Numbered from the stretch's first letter, positions 37,348 to 46,057 are shown. The stretch is 64,000 bases of DNA from Marinibaculum sp040216765 (GCA_040216765.1 JAVJON010000029.1:124001-188000); one strand, 5' to 3'. The notes: a model not told the origin generated them from the letters alone. Numbers and translations are program-made.

Positions 37348-38790
37348 TCAGGCCGCCGCTTTCGGCTCCGGCGGGCTGCGGTCGCACCAGCGGGTCTCCG
37401 CCTCGTAGGCGGCGGCCGCCTGGAACAGGGTCTCCTCGTCGAACGGCCGGCCGACCAGCTGGAAGGCCAGCGGCATGCCGTCGGCGCCGAAGCCGCAGGG
37501 CGTGACCAGGCCGGGCAGGCCCAGATAGTTCAGCGGCCGCGAGCAGTTGGAGACCTGGGCGATGAACTCCGCCATGCCGGGCGCGCCGCCGACATCGGTC
37601 TCGGCGATGCCCTGCGCGGTGGTGTTGATGATCGGCAGCAGCAGGACATCGGCCTTTGCGAAGCCGGCCGCCACCACGTCGCGCAGGATCGGGCCGCGCA
37701 GCTGCAGCGCGCGGGTATAGGCCAGCGCCGGATAGCCGAAGCCCGCCATCAGGCGCGCCCGCACCTGGGGCTGGATGTCCAGCGGCCGCCCGGTCAGGGC
37801 GCTGCGGTTGTACATGCAGGCCTCGGCACCCAGCAGGATGTTCGACAGGTTGGCCAGCAGCTCCTGGTGCGGCAGGGTCACCGGCACCAGCTGCGCCCCG
37901 GCGCCGGTCAGCACCGCCTTCGCCGCGTCGATCAGGCCGGCGGCCTCGTCCGACAGGTTCTGCAGGTAGAGGCCATCCTCGACGATGCCGATGCGCAGGC
38001 CCTTCACGCCGCGCGCGGTGGCGGCCTCGCAGGCCGGGGCGGGCAGGCGGGCGCTGGTGACGTCGCGCGGGTCATGGCCGGCGACCACGTCGGTCATCCG
38101 CGCCACGTCGCGCACCGTGCGCCCCATCGGGCCGACATTGTCGAGCGAGTAGGACAGGCCCATCACGCCGTGCCGGCTGATCCGGCCCTGGGTCGGCTTC
38201 AGCCCGACGATGCCGCAGAACGCCGAAGGCAGCCGAACCGAGCCGCCGGTATCGGTGCCCAGCCCGCCGAAGGTGAGCCGTGCCGCCACCGCCGCGCCGG
38301 TGCCGCTGGACGAGCCGCCGGTGAAGCGCTCGGTGTTCCAGGGATTGCGGCAATGGCCGTAATGCAGGTTGTGGCCGGTCGGTCCGACGGCCAGCTCCGA
38401 CATGTTCAGCCCGCCCAGATAGAGCCCGCCGGCATCGGCCAGGCGCTGGATCACCGTGGAGGTGGTGCGCCCCTCGATCTCGCGGCGCACCTGGGAGCCG
38501 CAGCTCGCCTTCTTGCCCGGGCGGTCGAACAGGTCCTTGTGCGCCAGCGGCACGCCGTGCAGCGGCCCCAGGCTGTCGCCGCGGGCGACCGCCGCGTCGG
38601 CGAGGTCGGCCGCGGCGAGGCAGTCCTCGGCCTCCACCGAGACATAGGCGTTCACCTGCGGGTTCCAGCGCTCGATGCGGCGCAGGCTCGCCTCCACCAG
38701 CTCGCGCGACGACCATTTGCCGCTGCGCACGCCTTCGGCCGCGGTGGCCAGGTCCAGCTCGGCCAGGTCGGTGTTGCGCCCGTCGGTCAT
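37348..38790 (-). CDS. Amidase-signature enzyme (AtzE/GatA-like)
   Basis: The 480-residue amidase-signature hydrolase has the Ser-cisSer-Lys triad: Lys in GVPLAHKDLFDRPG near residue 80, the Gly/Ser-rich FTGGSSSGTGAAVAARL near 155, and nucleophile Ser in GTDTGGSVRLPSAFCGIVG. PTQGRISRHGVM is also conserved. Its ATG overlaps the stop of the small AtzG-like gene (ATGA), the arrangement seen for AtzE-AtzG (1-carboxybiuret hydrolase) and reminiscent of GatA-GatC. It likely hydrolyses a small amide or carboxy-urea compound. Confidence 0.9.
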   Translation of the reverse strand: MTDGRNTDLAELDLATAAEGVRSGKWSSRELVEASLRRIERWNPQVNAYVSVEAEDCLAAADLADAAVARGDSLGPLHGVPLAHKDLFDRPGKKASCGSQVRREIEGRTTSTVIQRLADAGGLYLGGLNMSELAVGPTGHNLHYGHCRNPWNTERFTGGSSSGTGAAVAARLTFGGLGTDTGGSVRLPSAFCGIVGLKPTQGRISRHGVMGLSYSLDNVGPMGRTVRDVARMTDVVAGHDPRDVTSARLPAPACEAATARGVKGLRIGIVEDGLYLQNLSDEAAGLIDAAKAVLTGAGAQLVPVTLPHQELLANLSNILLGAEACMYNRSALTGRPLDIQPQVRARLMAGFGYPALAYTRALQLRGPILRDVVAAGFAKADVLLLPIINTTAQGIAETDVGGAPGMAEFIAQVSNCSRPLNYLGLPGLVTPCGFGADGMPLAFQLVGRPFDEETLFQAAAAYEAETRWCDRSPPEPKAAA

Positions 38791-39035
38791 GCCCCGCCTC
38801 CGCCGAAGCGGGCGGCCTGTGCGCGCACCCGGTCGGGGGCCAGGTCGAGCAGCGCAGCCTCGAAGTCCGACGGCTCGACACCGTCCGTATCGACGGCCGC
38901 GGTCGCGGCCGCCAGGTCCTGCAGGGCAGGCACGATGGTGGAGCGCATCCGCTCCGCCAGGTCGCGGTCGATCTCCAGCCCGTGCAGGTCGCGCACGGTC
39001 CGGATCAGCATTTCCACATCCAGTTCCACCTTCAC
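38787..39035 (-). CDS. AtzG-like small amidase partner (DUF4089)
   Basis: The 82-residue protein begins ELDVEMLIRTVRDLHGLEID, followed by RDLAERMRSTIVPALQDLAA and a C-terminal EPSDFEAALLDLAP. This small helical hairpin pattern is that of DUF4089/AtzG proteins, which wrap around and stabilise AtzE-type amidases much as GatC does GatA. Its stop overlaps the amidase start. It is 6 bp downstream of the PEP-mutase-family gene, so the three genes form one operon. Confidence 0.75.
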   Translation of the reverse strand: MKVELDVEMLIRTVRDLHGLEIDRDLAERMRSTIVPALQDLAAATAAVDTDGVEPSDFEAALLDLAPDRVRAQAARFGGGGA

Positions 39036-39041
39036 CGCCCG

Positions 39042-39911
39042 CTACCCCTTGATTTCCTTGTGGCGTTCCTCGAAGTCCCAGATCTCCTGGAAGCCCATGA
39101 GCTTGGAGAAGTCCTGGAAATTGTACAGCGGGACATCGTCATGGGTGCTGCTGCCGGTTTCCTTGAACCGCTGGTAGGCATGCGCCACCGCCGCGCCCAT
39201 CGACAGGAAGCCCAGCGCCGGCCAGATCGCCAGCGAATAGCCCAGCGCCTTCAGCTCCCCGGCGGGCAGGATCGGCGTGCGGCCGCCATCGGCCATGTTG
39301 GCGATGCAGGGCTTGTCCAGGCGGCTGCAGACCTCCGCCATCTCTTCCCGGCTCTCCGGTGATTCCACGAACAGGATGTCGGCGCCGGCCTGGCCGAACG
39401 CCTCCGCCCTTCGGATCGCCTCGTCGAGGCCATGGCCGGTGCGCGCGTCGGTGCGCGCGATGATCAGGAAGTCGTCGGAACTGCGCGCCTCCGCCGCGAC
39501 CTCGATCTTGCGCAGCATGTCGTCCAGCGGGATCACCCGGCGATACGGCGTATGGCCGCATTTCTTGGGGAATTCCTGGTCCTCGATCTGGATCGCCGTG
39601 ACGCCCGCGCGCTCATAGCCGCGCACCGTGTGCTGCACGTTCAACAGGCCGCCATAGCCGGTATCGGCATCGGCGATGACCGGCACGCTGGACAGCTCGC
39701 AGATCCTGGAGATCCGCGACAGCATGTCGGTATAGGTCGCCAGCCCGGCATCGGGCAGGCCCAGATGCGACGCCACCGTGCCGTAGCCGGTGACATAGAC
39801 GGCGTCGAAGCCGATGCTCTCCGCGATACGGGCGGTGATCATCTCGAACACGCCGGGTGCCGCGACAAACTTTCCTTCCGCCAGAAGGCGGCGCAACCTC
39901 GGATCGGCCAT
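39042..39911 (-). CDS. Isocitrate lyase/PEP mutase superfamily enzyme
   Basis: The 289-residue TIM barrel of the methylisocitrate-lyase/PEP-mutase group has FDAVYVTGYGTVASHLGLPD, the metal-binding DADTGYGG near residue 86, QIEDQEFPKKCGH with the KKCGH active-site loop near 117, and IARTDAR. Family members cleave or form C-C or C-P bonds of 2-hydroxy/oxo acids (methylisocitrate, oxaloacetate, dimethylmalate, phosphonopyruvate). The KKCGH loop favours a lyase over a mutase. It is first in the operon with the amidase. Confidence 0.85.
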   Translation of the reverse strand: MADPRLRRLLAEGKFVAAPGVFEMITARIAESIGFDAVYVTGYGTVASHLGLPDAGLATYTDMLSRISRICELSSVPVIADADTGYGGLLNVQHTVRGYERAGVTAIQIEDQEFPKKCGHTPYRRVIPLDDMLRKIEVAAEARSSDDFLIIARTDARTGHGLDEAIRRAEAFGQAGADILFVESPESREEMAEVCSRLDKPCIANMADGGRTPILPAGELKALGYSLAIWPALGFLSMGAAVAHAYQRFKETGSSTHDDVPLYNFQDFSKLMGFQEIWDFEERHKEIKG

Positions 39912-40001
39912 GACGGTTCTCCCGGAAATGACGATGATGGGGCATGACGATGGCGGCCGGCGGGTGCCGGCGCCACCCCATTAGAACCTCCCGGACAGCG
40001 G

Positions 40002-40973
40002 ATGACAACGAATGCAAAGCCGCCGCCGCCCGGCGCGCCCGCGGCCCTCTGGCTCGGCCTGCTGCTGGCCATGGGCGGCGCGATGCTGCTGGCCAGCAAG
40101 GGGATCCTGGCGAAGCTGCTCTATGCCGAGGGGGTCGACGTCACCACCCTGGTGACGGTGCGGTCCGCCGCGGCGCTGCCGGTGTTCTGGGCCTGGGCGG
40201 TGCTGCGCCTGGGCTGGGGCAGGGTGGTGGTGCGGGAGCCGCGGGCGATCTGGATCTCCGCGATCGCCGGGCTGGCCTGCTACTACGCCGGCGCCCTGGT
40301 GAATTTCGAGGCGCTGCGCCTGATCGACGCGTCGCTGGAGCGCGTCCTGCTCTATGCCTATCCAAGTTTCGTCGTGCTGGTCCTGGCGGTGCAGCGCGGC
40401 CGCCTGCCGCCGGCGCGCACGCTCGTGGCGCTGGCGATGACCTATCTGGGCATTGTGCTGGCCGTGGGCGTGCTGGACTCCGCGCTGTTCCGGGCGAATG
40501 CCTATGGCGCGGGGCTGGCGCTGCTGTCCGCGGTCGGCTTCACCTTCTATTTCCTGGCGAACCAGGCGGCCGCGGCACGGATCGGCAGCATCCGCTTCAC
40601 CGTCTTCGCGATGACGGCGGCCACCGCGGCCCTGGTGGTCCATCTGTTCGCCCTGCGCGCGCCGCTGGACGAGCTGGCCGGGTTCACCCCGGCCGCCTGG
40701 GGCTGGATGGCCCTGCTGGTCGGCGGGGTCACGGTGCTGCCGCTGTTCATGCTGGCGGAAGGGGTGCGGCGGCTGGGCGCGGAACGCGCCGCGCTGGTCA
40801 GCACGGTCGGCCCGCCGACCACCATCCTCCTGGCCTGGGCGGTGCTGGGCGAGGTGCTGGCGCCGCTGCAGCTGCTCGGCGCGGCCGTGGTGATCGCCGG
40901 CATCGTGGTGCTGGAGGAGAAGGGCCTGCGCTCGATCCGCTGGCGGCGGCATCGGCGGCCGCCCGGGCCCTGA
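40002..40973 (+). CDS. EamA/DMT-family transporter
   Basis: The 323-residue protein has ten helices in two EamA repeats. The first contains AMGGAMLLASKGILAKLLYA and RLIDASLERVLLYAYPSFVV; the second begins ALLSAVGFTFYFLANQAAA and ends at ERAALVSTVGPPTTILLAW and VIAGIVVLEEK. It is divergent from the amidase operon across 90 bp and may export a product of that pathway. The ribosome site is weak. Confidence 0.86.
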   Translation: MTTNAKPPPPGAPAALWLGLLLAMGGAMLLASKGILAKLLYAEGVDVTTLVTVRSAAALPVFWAWAVLRLGWGRVVVREPRAIWISAIAGLACYYAGALVNFEALRLIDASLERVLLYAYPSFVVLVLAVQRGRLPPARTLVALAMTYLGIVLAVGVLDSALFRANAYGAGLALLSAVGFTFYFLANQAAAARIGSIRFTVFAMTAATAALVVHLFALRAPLDELAGFTPAAWGWMALLVGGVTVLPLFMLAEGVRRLGAERAALVSTVGPPTTILLAWAVLGEVLAPLQLLGAAVVIAGIVVLEEKGLRSIRWRRHRRPPGP

Positions 40974-41051
40974 GAAAAACGCCAGCCGCCGCGCCCATGA
41001 ACCGGCTTCGTTTCACCGCCCTTGGAGCCGAATCGGTTCGCGGCAATGGTC

Positions 41052-41139
41052 ATCCCGGCCGCCGCGCCGGGATCCTGGCTGGACGGTGCCGTCGGGCTGC
41101 ATTTCCGCAGGCGCCATGGATCCCGGATCAAGTCCGGGA
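41052..41139. repeat. Pair of REP-like palindromes
   Basis: ATCCCGGC-GCCGC-less arms occur at 41052-41059 and 41066-41073 (ATCCCGGC/GCCGGGAT), and TCCCGGA-TCAAG-TCCGGGA lies at 41121-41139. This is the third copy of the paired arrangement, here in the convergent gap between the DMT gene and an unknown gene. Confidence 0.7.
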
Positions 41140-41180
41140 AGACGGAAAGGGCAGGGCCTTGCGGCAGGCGTCCCTCGGGG

Positions 41181-42218
41181 TCAGGCGAGCCCTTCCGCGG
41201 CGAGGCGGCGGTACAGGCTCTCGCGGCGTTCCGGGGGCAGGGCGGAGACCAGGTCGTCGCGCTCGCGGCGCAGCGCCGCCAGCATCGCCTGCATCTCGTC
41301 CAGGCCGCTGCCCTCGCCGGCGCCGCCGACCGGCTGCGCCAGCAGCTTGCGTTCCGGGGTCATCACCTGCCGCGCCGCGGGGCCGGCGATATCCAGCATT
41401 TCCGGGATCAGGGTGCCGGCCGCAACGAAATCCTCGACCGCCTGGCCCAGGGTGCGGCGAAAGATCTCCGCCTGCTCCGCGCCGAGCCGGCCGACATCGT
41501 GCAGCACCGGCAGGTCCGCCTTGATCTGTTCCAGCCGGGCGGGGCCGGGCAGGTCGGCATAGGCGGCGGCGCGGCGATAGATCGACAGGATGATCTGCCG
41601 CACCGCGCCGATCGCCTCGCCCAGGCCGACCAGCTCGATCGCCTTGTCGGGGCCGGAATCGAGGGTCATCACCGTCAGGTCGTCCTCCGCCAGGCCGCCG
41701 AGCCGCGCCGCGACGCGATAGAAGGCGCTGGTGGCCGACAGGGCGGCGATCAGCCGCTCCGGCGTCGACTTGTGCTGCGCATCCTCGATCAGGACCAGCA
41801 GCAGGCTGTCCAGGCGGGCCTGCTGGGCGGCGCCGCCCTGCACATGGTCGGCCAGGCCGGGCGGCGCGATCAGCGACGCCAGGACGGGCCGCGCCTGGCG
41901 GAAGGCACGGATCTGCAGGCCCAGGCCGTGCAACCCGCCGGCGCGCCCGGCACCGGCCTCGGCCATCGCCTGGCGCCACCAGCCGCGCTCCAGCATCTCC
42001 GCCATGCCGAAGCAGGTCAGGACATGGCGCTCCGCCGCCGTCAGGCGGGCGATCGCCGGTGTCGCCCGGCCGTAGACGTCGAACACCCGGTCGGCCAGCG
42101 CGATGCCGTCGCCACTGCCCGCCAGGGCGGGGCCCGCGGCCGCCAGGGCCGCGATGCCGGTTTCCTCCAGCAGGCGGTCGACCGCCTCGGCTGCCGCAAT
42201 GATCTCGGTGCGCCGCAT
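41181..42218 (-). CDS. Hypothetical protein, unknown function
   Basis: The 345-residue protein is predicted to be almost entirely alpha-helical and soluble, with no signal peptide or membrane segment. The start has GGAGAGCCAG upstream. Notable stretches are GWWRQAMAEAGAG near residue 80, ARLDSLLLVLIEDAQHKSTP near 145, and the charged C-terminal MQAMLAALRRERDDLVSALP. I recognise no domain. The ATG is about 58 bp from a 14-bp palindrome. It lies 103 bp from a DsbA-fold isomerase-like gene in the same direction. Confidence 0.7.
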   Translation of the reverse strand: MRRTEIIAAAEAVDRLLEETGIAALAAAGPALAGSGDGIALADRVFDVYGRATPAIARLTAAERHVLTCFGMAEMLERGWWRQAMAEAGAGRAGGLHGLGLQIRAFRQARPVLASLIAPPGLADHVQGGAAQQARLDSLLLVLIEDAQHKSTPERLIAALSATSAFYRVAARLGGLAEDDLTVMTLDSGPDKAIELVGLGEAIGAVRQIILSIYRRAAAYADLPGPARLEQIKADLPVLHDVGRLGAEQAEIFRRTLGQAVEDFVAAGTLIPEMLDIAGPAARQVMTPERKLLAQPVGGAGEGSGLDEMQAMLAALRRERDDLVSALPPERRESLYRRLAAEGLA

Positions 42219-42275
42219 CTGGCTCTCCGTTCTGTCGTCGTGGGAAGTCCAGGTCGCCCGCCCGGCAACCGGCAT

Positions 42276-42289
42276 ACGGTTATAACCGT
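42276..42289. promoter_or_regulatory. Perfect 14-bp palindrome upstream of an unknown gene
   Basis: ACGGTTATAACCGT is a perfect palindrome 58 bp before the unknown gene. In gene orientation it continues as AACCGTATGCC. The same AACCGTATGC string follows a GGTTGCAACC palindrome upstream of the second prpD-like gene (51365-51380). It could be an operator or a shared promoter element. Confidence 0.45.
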
Positions 42290-42321
42290 GGCCCCGGCCG
42301 GGTGAAACCGGGAAGCTGCGG

Positions 42322-42936
42322 TCAGGCCCCCGGGCGGCGCGCCCAGTCCAGCGCGGCCTCGAGCCGGTCATTGCCCCAGAACAGCTCCGTCCCGGCCGTA
42401 AAGCTGGGGGCGCCGAACAGGCCGCGGCCGGCGGCCTCCTCCGTCGCGGCGCGCAGCGCGGCCTTCGCCCCCGGTGCCTCGGCCCGTGCCAGCCAGTCGT
42501 CTGCCGGCACGCCGAGGCCGCGCAGAATCCCGTCTAGCACCGCGATGTCGGCGATCTCCCGGTCCTCGGCGAAATTGGCGCGGTAGACCGCGCGGACGAA
42601 GTCCGGGGCCCAGGCCGCGCGGTCGGCGAAGGCTGCCGTGGCGATCCGGGCCGCCCGCAGCCCGTTGCGGGGGAAGGCGCCCGGGCGCTGCAGCGGCAGC
42701 CCGAGCCCGGCGCAGACCCGGGCCAGGTCGCGCCACATATAGGCGCCCTTCGCCGGATAGACGTTGAACGGGCTGTCGGTCAGGCCCTGGGCGGCGAGGA
42801 TCGGGCCCAGCAGGAACGGCCGCCAGACAAGCCGCACGCCGGCGGCGGCCGCCAGCGCCTCGACCCGCATGGCGGCCGGATAGGAATAGGTGCTGGCGAA
42901 TTCGAACCAGAAGGTCAGTTCGGGCTGATCCGGCAT
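42322..42936 (-). CDS. 2-hydroxychromene-2-carboxylate isomerase-like, DsbA-fold protein
   Basis: The 204-residue kappa-GST/DsbA-fold protein reads ELTFWFEFASTYSYPAAMRV at the N-terminus, with Ser in place of the redox Cys as in HCCA isomerases, and PFLLGPILAAQGLTDSPFN after the first strand pair. GLFGAPSFTAGTELFWGNDRL at the C-terminus carries the cis-Pro loop and the typical FWGQDRL ending. Such enzymes are glutathione-dependent isomerases in aromatic degradation; no naphthalene-type genes are near, so the substrate is open. Confidence 0.85.
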   Translation of the reverse strand: MPDQPELTFWFEFASTYSYPAAMRVEALAAAAGVRLVWRPFLLGPILAAQGLTDSPFNVYPAKGAYMWRDLARVCAGLGLPLQRPGAFPRNGLRAARIATAAFADRAAWAPDFVRAVYRANFAEDREIADIAVLDGILRGLGVPADDWLARAEAPGAKAALRAATEEAAGRGLFGAPSFTAGTELFWGNDRLEAALDWARRPGA

Positions 42937-43028
42937 GGCGACTTCCCTGAAGCGGTAGACCGGCGCGCAGGTTAGGGCAATCCTGTGGCTGCGGCACCAG
43001 CCGGTGCCCCGGGACGGCGCAGGAGGGC

Positions 43029-43370
43029 ATGATGACAGCGGCGAACCTGTTCGCGGCGACCGTGCGATCGGACAGCGAACTGGTGGAAGAGCTGGCCGGC
43101 CGGCCGGGCCTGCGCATCGAGCGCATCGTCAGCCAGGGCCAGGCCTCGCCGCCCGGCTTCTGGTACGACCAGGCGGAGGACGAGTGGGTGGCGCTGCTGT
43201 CCGGCGCCGCGCGGCTGGAATTCGCCGACGGCAGGGTGCGCGAGATGGCGGCGGGCGACCATGTCCTGCTGCCCGCCGGGCTGCGGCACCGGGTGGCCTG
43301 GACCGACCCGGGGCGCCAGAGCGTCTGGCTGGCAGTGTTCTGGGATCCTGTGGGATCGGCACCCGGCTGA
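43029..43370 (+). CDS. Cupin-domain protein
   Basis: The 113-residue single-cupin protein has motif 1 around FWYDQAEDEWVALLSGAARLEF and motif 2 GDHVLLPAGLRHRVAWTD. Only one or two of the usual His ligands are clear (motif 2 His); motif 1 has Tyr/Asp/Glu instead of paired His, so metal binding may be altered. GCAGGAGGGC precedes the ATG. It is divergent from the isomerase-like gene. Function unknown. Confidence 0.8.
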   Translation: MMTAANLFAATVRSDSELVEELAGRPGLRIERIVSQGQASPPGFWYDQAEDEWVALLSGAARLEFADGRVREMAAGDHVLLPAGLRHRVAWTDPGRQSVWLAVFWDPVGSAPG

Positions 43371-43553
43371 CCCCCGCCGTGAGGTCCCTCGTGTCGTCGC
43401 GGTCGCATCCGGTAACGTGGGGCGCGCGTCTCCGGCGGATACATTCGGACATTTTTGCGGCTCCGCTGGCTGTTCTATGCTTCCCGGTGGCTGGGGATTC
43501 CGCGCCGGGCGGTCCGGTGCGATGTCGACGCGGCCCATGGCCGCGGGAGACCG

Positions 43554-44048
43554 ATGCTCAAGCGCCTGTTCGACAATCCTCGCAGCTTTCGGGCTCATCG
43601 CCCCTGGCGCTTCTGCCTGGCCCTGTGGATCGCAGCCTTTGGAGTCGCTGCCACGGCACAGGCGGGCGACACCTTGGATTTCAGGCTGCATTTCCAGACC
43701 TTCGCAAAAAAAGGTGTCGCGACACATGGCTATGATGCCGAGCTGCGCGTAACGCCACCGAGTTGCAAGCTGGAGCGCAGTCAGATGGCCTTTGCGCGAG
43801 AGGAAATCCTTCCCTACGCAGAAGAAGGGATGGGAGATCCCCTGCAGGTCAGGTTCGTGTCGATGACCTGCCCGAGCAGCGTCGACCCAATCTACGGCGA
43901 AATAATCGATTCGGTGTATCTATCGGTGTCGCTCCGCGGCGCCGCGGGTTCGATGGAATGTGGCATGACACGCGTTACGCGGCCGGGCGATAATCTCTTC
44001 CATATCGCCATTCTCGCGGATAACGAGTGCGAGGTGGCGCAAAGATAG
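43554..44048 (+). CDS. Small secreted hypothetical protein
   Basis: The 164-residue protein has a signal peptide (PWRFCLALWIAAFGVAATAQ, cleavage near AQAGD). The mature part has four to five Cys (PSCKLE, MTCPSS, MECGM, NECEV) that could form disulphides. No known domain is evident. Base composition is less biased than the surroundings (for example 43680-44040), a hint of recent acquisition. GGGAGACCG precedes the ATG. The 183-bp gap before it shows nothing clear. Confidence 0.6.
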   Translation: MLKRLFDNPRSFRAHRPWRFCLALWIAAFGVAATAQAGDTLDFRLHFQTFAKKGVATHGYDAELRVTPPSCKLERSQMAFAREEILPYAEEGMGDPLQVRFVSMTCPSSVDPIYGEIIDSVYLSVSLRGAAGSMECGMTRVTRPGDNLFHIAILADNECEVAQR

Positions 44049-44115
44049 TGATGCAGGGTCCGAGGCGACGGCCAGGATCGACCCGGCACGGGCAGGTCCG
44101 ATACCTCCGCTTGCC

Positions 44116-45267
44116 TCAGCCCGCCGCCACGCCCATCTGCCGGATCGCGAGCTCCTTCATGATCTCCTCCGAGCCGCCGCCGATCGCCATCACCTTGACC
44201 TCGCGATAGACCCGCTCCACCGGATTGCCGCGGAGGTAGCCGGCGCCGCCGAAGACCTGCATGCATTCCGAGGCGGTATATTCCAGCATCTTCGTGGACA
44301 GGAACTTGCCCTTGCAGATCTCCGCCACCGGCATCGGCCCCTCGTTCGCCTGCCAGCAGATCTGGTTCAGATAGGCCTCCACCGCATCGATCCGGGCGGA
44401 CATGTCGGCCACCTTGTGGGCGATCACCTGGTGGTCGATCAGCCGCCTGCCGAAGGTCTTCCGCTCCCGCGCATAGTCGATGGCGGCGTCGAAGCAGAGC
44501 TTCGCCATGCCCAGGCCCTGCGCGATCATCCCCAGCCGCTCGTAGTTGAAATTGTTCATGATGGCGATGAAGCCGCCATTCTCCGGCCCCAGCAGGGCAT
44601 CGGCCGGCAGCCGGACATCGTCGAAGAACAGGCTGGCCGTGTCCGATGCCCACCAGCCCATCTTGCGGTCCAGCGCGGTGCGGCTGAAGCCCGGCACCCC
44701 CCAGTCGACGAAGAACAGCGAGATGCCCTTCAGGCCCGGCCCGCCGGTGCGCGCGCCGACCACGTAATGGCTGGCATTCATGCCGCCGGTGATGAAGGTC
44801 TTCGAGCCGTTCAACACCCAGTCATCGCCGTCGCGTCGCGCGCTGGTGGTCAGCGCCGCGACATCGGAGCCGCCGCCCGGCTCGGTGATCGCCAGGGACG
44901 AGGCGGTCTCGCCTGAGAGCACCCCGGGCAGCACCCGGTTCTTCAGCTCTTCGCTGCCCAGCAGCGCGATCGGCCCGGTTGAAATGTTGCGCGCGCCCAA
45001 CGAGGCGGCGATGCCGGTGGCGCCGCAGCGGCCCATCTCCTCGCCGACAATGGCGCGCATGAAGCAGTCGTCGAAGCCCAGCCCGCCATAGGCCTCGTCG
45101 ATGCCGAAGCCGAACATGCCGGTCTCGCCGGCCTTGCGATGCAGCGCCCAGGGGAAGCCGCCGGCCTCGTCCCAATCGTCGGCGAAGGGGCGGATCTCGC
45201 GCGCGACGAAGCGGGCGAAGCTCTCGCGGAAGCTGCGCCGCTCCTCGGTCTCGAAGGGGTTCTTCAC
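44116..45267 (-). CDS. Acyl-CoA dehydrogenase family protein
   Basis: The 383-residue flavoenzyme has ITEPGGGSDVAALTTSARRD with the FAD-binding loop, NGSKTFITGGMNASHYVV, GMIAQGLGMAKLCFDAAIDYARERKTFG, and QVFGGAGYLRGNPVERVYREVK near the end. The segment after this reads AIGGGSEEIMKE, as in long-chain/IVD-like members where the catalytic Glu lies elsewhere, not in the IYEGT position. The GTG start (GGAGGAAAGCCTC upstream) overlaps the TetR stop by GTGA. It probably oxidises an acyl-CoA under that TetR's control. Confidence 0.9.
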   Translation of the reverse strand: MKNPFETEERRSFRESFARFVAREIRPFADDWDEAGGFPWALHRKAGETGMFGFGIDEAYGGLGFDDCFMRAIVGEEMGRCGATGIAASLGARNISTGPIALLGSEELKNRVLPGVLSGETASSLAITEPGGGSDVAALTTSARRDGDDWVLNGSKTFITGGMNASHYVVGARTGGPGLKGISLFFVDWGVPGFSRTALDRKMGWWASDTASLFFDDVRLPADALLGPENGGFIAIMNNFNYERLGMIAQGLGMAKLCFDAAIDYARERKTFGRRLIDHQVIAHKVADMSARIDAVEAYLNQICWQANEGPMPVAEICKGKFLSTKMLEYTASECMQVFGGAGYLRGNPVERVYREVKVMAIGGGSEEIMKELAIRQMGVAAG

Positions 45268-46025
45268 GAGGCTTTCCTCCGTCCTGCCGGTTTTTCCGCA
45301 CCGCCTTTGCGGTGGGCGGGTTGCTGCGCGTCGGCCGGTGAGCGTAGCCGCAGGTGTGGCGATATGATTGCGGCGAAGCGCTGCATGTAAAGCTGCAGGA
45401 CGGCGGGGTCGGCGACGAACCGTTCCTGGATCAACAGACCGCGCAGGAATGTGCGGCACAGCCCCCAGAGCAGCCGCGCCTCCTCGTCGCCGCCCTCGGC
45501 GGCGGTGAACAGGTCCAGGATCGCGTCGGACATGCGCCCGTCCCAGGCCGCCAGCTCCGGCGCCAGCACCCGGTGCAGCTCCTGATCGGTGCGGGTGGCC
45601 ACCAGGATCTCCAGCAGGGCACGGCCCTCGCGGCTGTTCACCACTCGGTCCCAGGTGCGCAGCAGCCAGGCGGCGACCGGGTCGCCGGCCTCCTCGGCTC
45701 CGGGGACGTCGGCGGCGCCCTTTCCGGCAGCCCGGGCCGCATTCTCCATCATCCGCGCCAGCGCGGCGCGCCGGCTCTCGGTGGAGCCGATCGCCCGCTG
45801 CAGGAGGCGTCCGGCGGTCTCCGCCACCAGGGCCTGGCGGGACGGGAAGTGGTGGGTCAGCGCGCCGCGGCTGACCCCCGCGATCTCCTGCACCCGGTTG
45901 ATCGAGGTCCCGGCATAGCCGTGGCGGTCCAGGCTGACCACCACCGCCGCACAGATCCGCGCCCGGGCGGCCTCCACCTGGCGGCCCTTCCGGGTGAACT
46001 GCATCTGTCGCTGCGGGTCGCTCAT
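45264..46025 (-). CDS. TetR/AcrR family transcriptional regulator
   Basis: The 253-residue protein has an HTH with ARICAAVVVSLDRHGYAGTS, then INRVQEIAGVSRGALTHHFP and SRQALVAETA. The C-terminal domain ends in a basic tail (RKGGAEKPAGRRKAS). It is translationally coupled to the acyl-CoA dehydrogenase and divergent from the nitronate monooxygenase gene. The two identical 19-bp sites in the divergent region are its likely operators, so it would repress itself, the dehydrogenase and the monooxygenase together. Confidence 0.9.
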   Translation of the reverse strand: MSDPQRQMQFTRKGRQVEAARARICAAVVVSLDRHGYAGTSINRVQEIAGVSRGALTHHFPSRQALVAETAGRLLQRAIGSTESRRAALARMMENAARAAGKGAADVPGAEEAGDPVAAWLLRTWDRVVNSREGRALLEILVATRTDQELHRVLAPELAAWDGRMSDAILDLFTAAEGGDEEARLLWGLCRTFLRGLLIQERFVADPAVLQLYMQRFAAIISPHLRLRSPADAQQPAHRKGGAEKPAGRRKAS

Positions 46026-46057
46026 TGCGGTAGAACCTCGGCAGACCTAGAATGAAA

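Noticed and set aside
44116..45267. Inactive acyl-CoA dehydrogenase because the IYEGT catalytic Glu is Gly
   Set aside because: In the long-chain/isovaleryl-type subgroup this position is normally Gly and the base is elsewhere, so inactivation cannot be claimed.
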